A DNA stretch of 34,548 nt from Sulfitobacter sp. (lineage in GTDB: Bacteria; Pseudomonadota; Alphaproteobacteria; Rhodobacterales; Rhodobacteraceae): contig JAGXFI010000007.1 in assembly GCA_024637305.1 (NCBI GenBank), positions 1 to 34,548 of the forward strand. The letters are read 5' to 3'. The notes under the pieces were generated by a model. That model did no database searches and was not told the origin of the DNA. It saw nothing but the letters and a program-made list of their open reading frames with translations. The position numbers and the translations under genes are program-made. Position 1 is the first letter of the stretch. Each line of letters opens with the position of its first letter. Positions 28,582-34,548 of the stretch are shown here, piece by piece.

Positions 28582-29025
28582 TCAGTCGAATTTCCGCGAT
28601 GGAGCCAATACAGTTGCTTCGCCGACCAGCACTTTCTTGCCGTCCACCGCACAGTGGCAATCCATCCGCACACGGCGCTTGGCGTGGTCGATATCGGTCA
28701 CCTTGACTTCGGCATAGACCAGATCACCGGGGCGCACGGGTGCCAGAAACTTTAGCGACTGGCCCAGATAGACCGTTCCATGACCGGGGAGCTGTTCACC
28801 GATTACCGCCGACACCAGCCCGGCGGTCAGCATGCCATGCGCGATTCGCCCTTCAAAGATCGTGTCACGGGCGTAGTCATCATCCAGATGCACCGGATTG
28901 CGGTCGGTCGAGATTGTCGCGAACATTTCGATATCCTCGTCCGTGATCACCTTTTGCAGGTGCCGGGACATGCCGATTTCGATATCTTCGATACAGATCG
29001 TGCCGCGCGGAAGATTGTCCAACAT
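28582..29025 (-). CDS. MaoC/PhaJ-type (R)-specific enoyl-CoA hydratase
   Basis: The 147-residue hot-dog-fold hydratase has the motif TDRNPVHLDDDYA (about 40-52) with the catalytic Asp and His of PhaJ-type enzymes, and GRIAHGMLTAGLVSAVIG (about 59-76). Such enzymes convert trans-2-enoyl-CoA to (R)-3-hydroxyacyl-CoA, connecting fatty-acid oxidation with polyhydroxyalkanoate synthesis; phaAB in this window makes that plausible but unproven. AAAGG lies six bases before ATG. A promoter-like sequence stands in the 90-base gap upstream. Confidence 0.85.
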   Translation of the reverse strand: MLDNLPRGTICIEDIEIGMSRHLQKVITDEDIEMFATISTDRNPVHLDDDYARDTIFEGRIAHGMLTAGLVSAVIGEQLPGHGTVYLGQSLKFLAPVRPGDLVYAEVKVTDIDHAKRRVRMDCHCAVDGKKVLVGEATVLAPSRKFD

Positions 29026-29075
29026 GATGCGCCTTTCAGTAACTTTATGGCTTTGCCGTCAAGGCTTTCGCAACT

Positions 29076-29103
29076 TTATTACTTTGCAAGCGCAGAAAGT
29101 CAA
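29076..29103 (-). promoter_or_regulatory. Probable promoter of the hydratase-ribF-ycgN-ltaE run
   Basis: On the minus strand TTGACT (29098-29103) and TAATAA (29076-29081) are separated by 16 bases, about 50 bases upstream of the hydratase ATG. The gap also has an imperfect repeat of AACTTTAT...CTTTGC...CAAGG. Confidence 0.6.
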
Positions 29104-29115
29104 GGGAAAGCTATG

Positions 29116-29988
29116 TTACCTCAGGTGGCCGATGGTGTATGTCGGAGCGGAGTTTTCCCTTTTGAGATAGTCGGTTAGGTGGGTTTCATCAGGCTGCGCA
29201 ACTGTTTTTGTCTCGGCAGCGGCCAGTCCGCCAGAAATGAACAGGGAATCGATATCCTCACCAATCGCGCCGGCCACATCGGTCAGGATTCCGTCGCCGA
29301 TGGCGAGGATGCGGTCGTCCTGCACGGTCACGCCCAACCCGGCCAACCGTCGCCGCGCCAGATCATAGATCGGCGGGTGCGGTTTTCCGAAATAGAGACT
29401 GGTGCCGCCCATCTGGGAATAAAGCTTTGCCACAGCGCCGGCGCACCATTCGCGGATATCGCCGCGATCCACGACGATATCAGGATTCGCGCATAACAAC
29501 GGCAGATCTCGATCCAGCGCTTGTTCAAGATGCGGTCGCAAGGCCTCGGGATCGGCTTGTGGATCGAAGGGGCCGGTGCAGGCGATGCCTTGCGCCTCGT
29601 CCAGCGCGACCCGCTCTATTTCGACAGGGTTTTCCAAAATCTCGGGCGGTTCAAAGAACCGGCCGTCCGTGGGCGGCCCAAGGTGCCAGACTTTCTGACC
29701 CACGACACCGCGATACATCGCAGAGCGCGCTGAATCGCCCGAGGTCGCGATGCTGTCCCATGCATCATCAGGCACGCCGAAATGCACCAATTGTTTTTGC
29801 ACGCCTGCGCGAGGGCGTGGCGAGTTCGTGACAAGGATCACCTTGCCTCCGCCCGCGCGGTAAAGTTGCAGCGCCGCAACCGCATCGGGCAGCGCCGTCA
29901 CCCCGTTATGCACACATCCCCAGAGATCCACGAAAAGTGCATCATACTGGGCAGAAACCTCCGCCAGACGGGCGATGATACGTGTCAT
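29116..29988 (-). CDS. TIGR01459-type HAD class IIA hydrolase family protein
   Basis: A 290-residue HAD-superfamily protein. The first motif is FVDLWGCVHNG (about 19-29): the nucleophile Asp is followed by Trp in the +2 position where classic phosphatases carry the acid/base Asp, a substitution seen in the TIGR01459 group. Motif II is VTNSPRPR (about 53-60), motif III a Lys in YFGKPHPPIYDLA, and motif IV DRILAIGDGILTDV. The natural substrate is not established. It overlaps the ppaC gene by four bases (ATGA), indicating coupling. Confidence 0.85.
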   Translation of the reverse strand: MTRIIARLAEVSAQYDALFVDLWGCVHNGVTALPDAVAALQLYRAGGGKVILVTNSPRPRAGVQKQLVHFGVPDDAWDSIATSGDSARSAMYRGVVGQKVWHLGPPTDGRFFEPPEILENPVEIERVALDEAQGIACTGPFDPQADPEALRPHLEQALDRDLPLLCANPDIVVDRGDIREWCAGAVAKLYSQMGGTSLYFGKPHPPIYDLARRRLAGLGVTVQDDRILAIGDGILTDVAGAIGEDIDSLFISGGLAAAETKTVAQPDETHLTDYLKRENSAPTYTIGHLR

Positions 29989-30905
29989 ACCTTCAGGTTC
30001 GGGATGATCTGTTTCTTGCGGCTCATGATGCCCGGCAGGATGACGGTATCGCCGGACACGCTTGCGCCAAAGCTTTTCTCGGCAATCGCCTTGGTCAGGT
30101 CATTGGGGATCAGCATGGTCGCTTCCTCGTTGAGGATATCGACGACGAACAGCAACACCAGATCCGCGCCGTCCTGCGCGGCGACGACCGGCATCGCCGT
30201 CATCAGCGCATCCTTGCGGTCCAGGATCGACGCAGGCGACGTGGTCTCAAGCACGGAAACGCGCAGTTGCTTGCCGTCGAGTTCCAATTCCTTGCTGTCC
30301 ATCCGCAGCAATTCGATCTCGCTGAAAGCTGAAACGTCGGATTTGGCCGCGAACATCTGTGCGGCATAGTCGCTGATTTCGACGCCCAGACCCTCGGCTA
30401 ACGAATAGGCGATTGCCTTGTCTTCCTGTGTCGTCGTCGGGCTGCGGAATTCCAGCGTGTCGGACAGGATGCAGGTCAGCATCGCCCCTTTTATCTCGGT
30501 CGGCATCTGGGCGATGTCGTCGCCGATCAATTTATAAAGGATCGTTGCCGTGCATGCGACGGGTTCGATCACTACATGCAGGGGGGCCAGTGTTTCGATC
30601 CCGCCGACGAGGCGGTGATGGTCGATGATCGCCTGAATGTCGGCATTGTTGATATTGGCAGGCAACTCGGCGGGGTTGTTCGTATCGACGATCACGACCT
30701 TCTGACCATCCTCGATACCATCGATGATACGCGGTTTGTCGAGCTTCCAGTGGTCGAGCATGAACAGCGCTTCGGTGTTGGGCTCGCCAAGCAGGGCGGG
30801 GGCAGCGTCGATCCCCTTGATCTGTTTGAGATACCACGCCCAGATGATCGGGCTGCCGGTGCTGTCGGTATCAGGGGATTTGTGTCCGAAAACGAGCGTA
30901 GTCAT
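29985..30905 (-). CDS. ppaC: Manganese-dependent inorganic pyrophosphatase (family II)
   Basis: The 306-residue protein shows the family II metal site: GHKSPDTDS with His8, Asp12 and Asp14, an Asp in IVDTNNP, and the DHH motif in IIDHHRL (about 92-98). The C-terminal substrate signature MSRKKQIIP is present. It hydrolyses pyrophosphate with Mn or Co, driving biosynthetic reactions. There is no CBS regulatory insert. AGGA lies seven bases before ATG. The HAD protein starts inside its stop. Confidence 0.95.
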   Translation of the reverse strand: MTTLVFGHKSPDTDSTGSPIIWAWYLKQIKGIDAAPALLGEPNTEALFMLDHWKLDKPRIIDGIEDGQKVVIVDTNNPAELPANINNADIQAIIDHHRLVGGIETLAPLHVVIEPVACTATILYKLIGDDIAQMPTEIKGAMLTCILSDTLEFRSPTTTQEDKAIAYSLAEGLGVEISDYAAQMFAAKSDVSAFSEIELLRMDSKELELDGKQLRVSVLETTSPASILDRKDALMTAMPVVAAQDGADLVLLFVVDILNEEATMLIPNDLTKAIAEKSFGASVSGDTVILPGIMSRKKQIIPNLKV

Positions 30906-31031
30906 TGGGGCGTCCTATTGATGAAACATGTGATTTTGCGCGCCTTATAGCAGGCTGGCGCGGGTTGTCACCTGCCTGTTGCCGCGCTGCGGCGTTGTAG
31001 CTTGCACCGAAATGCTGTTAGCGTTTTGTCC

Positions 31032-31709
31032 ATGGGCAGTGCACGCGAAACCGACCTTTACCCCCCGATCAAGGCCTATCTCGAGGATCAGGGCTATGTG
31101 GTCAAATCCGAAGTCGGTGCCGCCGATGTCGTGGCCCTGCGCGGTGCAGAGCCGCCGCTGGTGGTCGAGCTGAAGCTGGGGTTCTCGCTGACGTTGTTTC
31201 ACCAATGCCTCGCACGTCTTAAGGTCTGCGATGACGTTTACCTTGCCGTGGCGCGGATGCCCGGCAAGCGGTTTGCCAAGGCGCTCAAGGCCAATGTCGC
31301 ATTGGCGCGGCGTTTGGGGCTGGGTCTGATCACCGTGCGACTGTCGGATCAACTGGTCGAGGTTCATTGCGATCCCGGACCTTATGCGCCACGCAAGCTG
31401 CCCAAACGCCAACAAAGTCTGCTGCGCGAATTTGCGCGGCGGCAAGGGGACCCGAACGATGGGGGGCAGACGCGGACAGGGCTGGTGACCGCCTACCGCC
31501 AGGATGCATTGAAATGTGCGGTTTATTTGTTCGAGGCCGGTGCCAGCAAAGGTGCCGACGTCGCCCGTGAGGCCGGTGTGCCGCGCGCCACAACGATGAT
31601 GCGCGACAATCACTACGGTTGGTTCGAGAAAGTGGAAAAGGGCGTTTACGGCCTGTCCCCTGCAGGGGCAGAAGCCTGCGCGGCCAGTGCGCGCGTGCTG
31701 GGTGCCTAG
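31032..31709 (+). CDS. DUF2161 PD-(D/E)XK-fold protein
   Basis: A 225-residue protein starting MGSARETDLYPPIKAYLEDQ. The N-terminal half has the restriction-endonuclease-like core: Glu27, Asp32 in VGAADVVAL, and Glu46-Leu-Lys48 in VVELKLG. The C-terminal part (about 145-225) looks like a winged helix, DVAREAGVPRATTMMRDNHYGWF. The family is called DUF2161 'putative phosphodiesterase'; no substrate is known. The start ATG at 31032 lacks a ribosome site; an upstream TTG at 31002 is less likely. It converges with the TraB/GumN gene, overlapping by four bases. Nothing near it is a DNA methylase, so a restriction role is not supported. Confidence 0.83.
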   Translation: MGSARETDLYPPIKAYLEDQGYVVKSEVGAADVVALRGAEPPLVVELKLGFSLTLFHQCLARLKVCDDVYLAVARMPGKRFAKALKANVALARRLGLGLITVRLSDQLVEVHCDPGPYAPRKLPKRQQSLLREFARRQGDPNDGGQTRTGLVTAYRQDALKCAVYLFEAGASKGADVAREAGVPRATTMMRDNHYGWFEKVEKGVYGLSPAGAEACAASARVLGA

Positions 31710-32686
31710 AACGGCTGTCGCTCCAGCACGTACCCCTCTTGCGCCAGCAGATTTAAAACGCCCATTTCACCCCCCAGATGCAGCGCACCGGCGGCAACGA
31801 CGATGCTTTCGCCTTCTGCGGCGTCGATCACGGGCATCCAGCCTTGATTGCGCCTGTCGATCATCAGCGTCATCAGATCGTCGAATATGACGTTGAATTC
31901 ATCTTTCGGGACATCAAGATGTAGGCGTGTCGCGATCCGCGAGGTTGCCAACGCTTCCATGTGGTTTTGCTCAAGATACTGGTTCATGAGCGTGACGGTC
32001 GCGTCCTCCGCGGCCTTCACGCTCACCATTCCCAGCTTGAGCATTTCCAACTGCTCTTCCAGCGTCCCTTGCTTGAAAAGGGTAAAAACAGTGTCGAACG
32101 GCTCAAGCCCGTTCAGGGGCACCCCGGCGTCTGCCGCGAGGTCCATGATGCGGTAGTCCAGACCGTGTTCACCGTTTGCCACTGCTTTCAGCACGCAAGG
32201 CGGCATGCTGAGCACAAGCGACAAATACCAAGGCTGAAATTTGGCGGCCATGAAGGGTGGCAGGCCGCGTGCCTTTGCCGCCTCCGCAAGCCGCGCCCAT
32301 TCCTCTGGCGGCAGCAGGTCGATCAGCGTGGGGCCGCTGAGGAAGGCAAGATCAGGATCGGTCGAAATCGCGTTTTGCAGCGCGATCTGATCTTCCTTCG
32401 TCGCCTCTACGAAAACATGATCAGCAGCCTTGATGACCGGAGCCAGCCGCGCCGCGATATCGTCCAGAGCCGGGTGGTCGATGTGCATCGTGCCGATCAC
32501 ATGAACGACGCGGTCTTTGCGTGTCGCTGTCCAGTAATTGCCAGAGGCATACGGCACGTCAGCCAGCCGTTGCGCGATTTCTTCATGTTGCGCGCTATCC
32601 AGTCGGGGCCGGAGGTCTTCGCCGTCGCAGGCCGCCCTGATGGTGGTTGGAAATGCCAGCAGGAAAATGGCAATCAGCGCGCGCAT
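31706..32686 (-). CDS. TraB/GumN family protein
   Basis: A 326-residue exported protein with the signal peptide MRALIAIFLLAFPTTIRAA. It has the TraB/GumN motifs: HVIGTMHIDHP (about 63-73), VFVEAT (about 91-96) and AGALHLGGEMGVLNLLAQEGY near the C terminus, in which the two GxxH-like boxes may bind metal as in Tiki-type proteases. Bacterial roles are poorly known. GAGG lies six bases before ATG. It is divergent from groES with about 227 bases between them; the end converges on the DUF2161 gene. Confidence 0.85.
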   Translation of the reverse strand: MRALIAIFLLAFPTTIRAACDGEDLRPRLDSAQHEEIAQRLADVPYASGNYWTATRKDRVVHVIGTMHIDHPALDDIAARLAPVIKAADHVFVEATKEDQIALQNAISTDPDLAFLSGPTLIDLLPPEEWARLAEAAKARGLPPFMAAKFQPWYLSLVLSMPPCVLKAVANGEHGLDYRIMDLAADAGVPLNGLEPFDTVFTLFKQGTLEEQLEMLKLGMVSVKAAEDATVTLMNQYLEQNHMEALATSRIATRLHLDVPKDEFNVIFDDLMTLMIDRRNQGWMPVIDAAEGESIVVAAGALHLGGEMGVLNLLAQEGYVLERQPF

Positions 32687-32783
32687 CCGGTACCTCGGTC
32701 CATCAAGATCAATGCCGCAGACGCTAGCTGCGGACGGGCTGCAAGGAAATGCCCGCTAGTGAATAATTTTTGCCATTCTGTTG

Positions 32784-32812
32784 TTGACAGCTTCCCTTGT
32801 GGTCCCTAGCTA
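32784..32812 (+). promoter_or_regulatory. Probable sigma-70 promoter of groESL
   Basis: TTGACA (32784-32789) and TAGCTA (32807-32812) are separated by 17 bases, placing the start of transcription near 32819, at the left edge of the CIRCE element. Confidence 0.75.
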
Positions 32813-32819
32813 TGCGCCG

Positions 32820-32846
32820 TTAGCACTCTACCAAGGTGAGTGATAA
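32820..32846 (+). promoter_or_regulatory. CIRCE element (HrcA operator)
   Basis: TTAGCACTC (32820-32828), nine bases, and GAGTGATAA (32838-32846). It matches the CIRCE consensus except for A in place of C in the right arm. It overlaps the predicted transcription start of groESL, so HrcA should repress the operon at normal temperature. Confidence 0.93.
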
Positions 32847-32913
32847 CGGTCTTCGTCCCGACCGGGGAAGAAGGCCTTGGGAGAATAACTTTGAGCCTTA
32901 AGGAGCTGCAAAG

Positions 32914-33201
32914 ATGGCATTGAAACCGCTTCATGACCGCGTGCTGGTCAAACGCACCGAAAGCGAAGAAAAAACCGCTGGCGGACTGATCATCCCCGAA
33001 ACCGCGAAAGAGAAGCCTTCCGAAGGCGAAGTTGTCGCCGTAGGCGAAGGCGCTCGCAAGGATAGCGGCGAGCTGATCGCACCTGCCGTAAAAGCGGGCG
33101 ACAAGATTCTGTTCGGCAAATGGTCCGGCACAGAAGTGACCGTAGACGGTCAGGAAATGCTGATGATGAAAGAAAGCGACATCATGGGGATCATCGAGTA
33201 A
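32914..33201 (+). CDS. groES: Co-chaperonin GroES
   Basis: The 95-residue lid of the GroEL chaperonin, of the usual length. [14 protein letters not shown] at the N terminus, the mobile loop [18 protein letters not shown] (about 17-34, GGLIIP motif binding GroEL), and the C-terminal DIMGIIE are canonical. AAGGAG lies eight bases before ATG. It is followed by groEL after 75 bases. A CIRCE operator and a sigma-70 promoter lie upstream. Confidence 0.98.
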   Translation: MALKPLHDRVLVKRTESEEKTAGGLIIPETAKEKPSEGEVVAVGEGARKDSGELIAPAVKAGDKILFGKWSGTEVTVDGQEMLMMKESDIMGIIE

Positions 33202-33276
33202 GCCATCCGGCCCTCGGTGGCGGGAAAACCCGCCCAATGACGCTGACATCAAATCGAAGAAATATGGAGAAGTTAA

Positions 33277-34548
<1,272 letters not shown>

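Noticed and set aside
31032-31709. Restriction enzyme
   Set aside because: The nuclease-like residues fit DUF2161, and no DNA methylase or mobile element accompanies it.

Overview
The window looks like a stretch of core chromosome from an alphaproteobacterium of the family Rhodobacteraceae, most likely the marine Roseobacter group. The evidence is the moderately high GC content, the five-gene F1 ATP synthase cluster in the order delta-alpha-gamma-beta-epsilon without F0 genes, the hisC-tyrA pair, the GTG-started clpA, several protein families typical of this group (DUF2125, DUF2161, a small H-type lectin-like protein, an ExbB/OmpA-type pair), and a CIRCE-controlled groESL operon. The genus cannot be fixed from the sequence alone. 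No tRNA or rRNA gene, CRISPR array, insertion sequence, phage gene or integration site was seen. No gene-free stretch exceeds 300 bases; the longest is the approximately 258-base atp leader.

Layout. 1-1272: a DUF2007 protein overlapping a TrmN6-like methyltransferase, then a small DUF465/YdcH protein. 1273-3462: a hairpin-rich gap and the leftward phaA-phaB pair, which makes (R)-3-hydroxybutyryl-CoA for polyhydroxybutyrate. 3595-5878: a stand-alone EAL phosphodiesterase (leftward), divergent from tag, followed by rpsD with its own promoter. 6004-8007: hisC-tyrA (aromatic amino acid and histidine synthesis). 8093-9695: a DUF2125 envelope protein (leftward) and a ChaC-like gamma-glutamylcyclotransferase (rightward). 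9766-12800: a MotA/ExbB-type channel and a MotB/OmpA-type partner with a very long predicted periplasmic coiled coil. 12884-16161: clpA translationally coupled to a secreted M23 peptidase-like protein. 16375-17963: gloB and a divergent methyltransferase-like protein. 18222-23112: atpHAGDC with a good terminator. 23233-24638: an H-type lectin-like protein facing prs. 24742-26123: a DsbA-like isomerase overlapping an alpha/beta hydrolase. 26120-30905: a leftward run of ppaC, a TIGR01459 HAD protein, a PhaJ/MaoC-type hydratase, ribF, a YcgN-type cysteine-cluster protein and a low-specificity threonine aldolase. 31032-32686: a DUF2161 nuclease-fold protein facing a TraB/GumN lipobox-free exported protein. 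32914-34548: groES and the first 424 codons of groEL, cut by the window edge.

Most genes are housekeeping, and tight four-base overlaps (DUF2007/methyltransferase, clpA/M23, ribF/ycgN, ppaC/HAD, isomerase/hydrolase) suggest translational coupling. No clearly novel multi-gene system is visible. The most interesting item is the ExbB/OmpA-like pair at 9766-12800, a probable ion-driven envelope motor of unassigned role. Its overall plan resembles stator-type pairs (MotAB, TolQR, ZorAB), but the OmpA-side protein carries roughly 400 residues of predicted helix between membrane and peptidoglycan domain.
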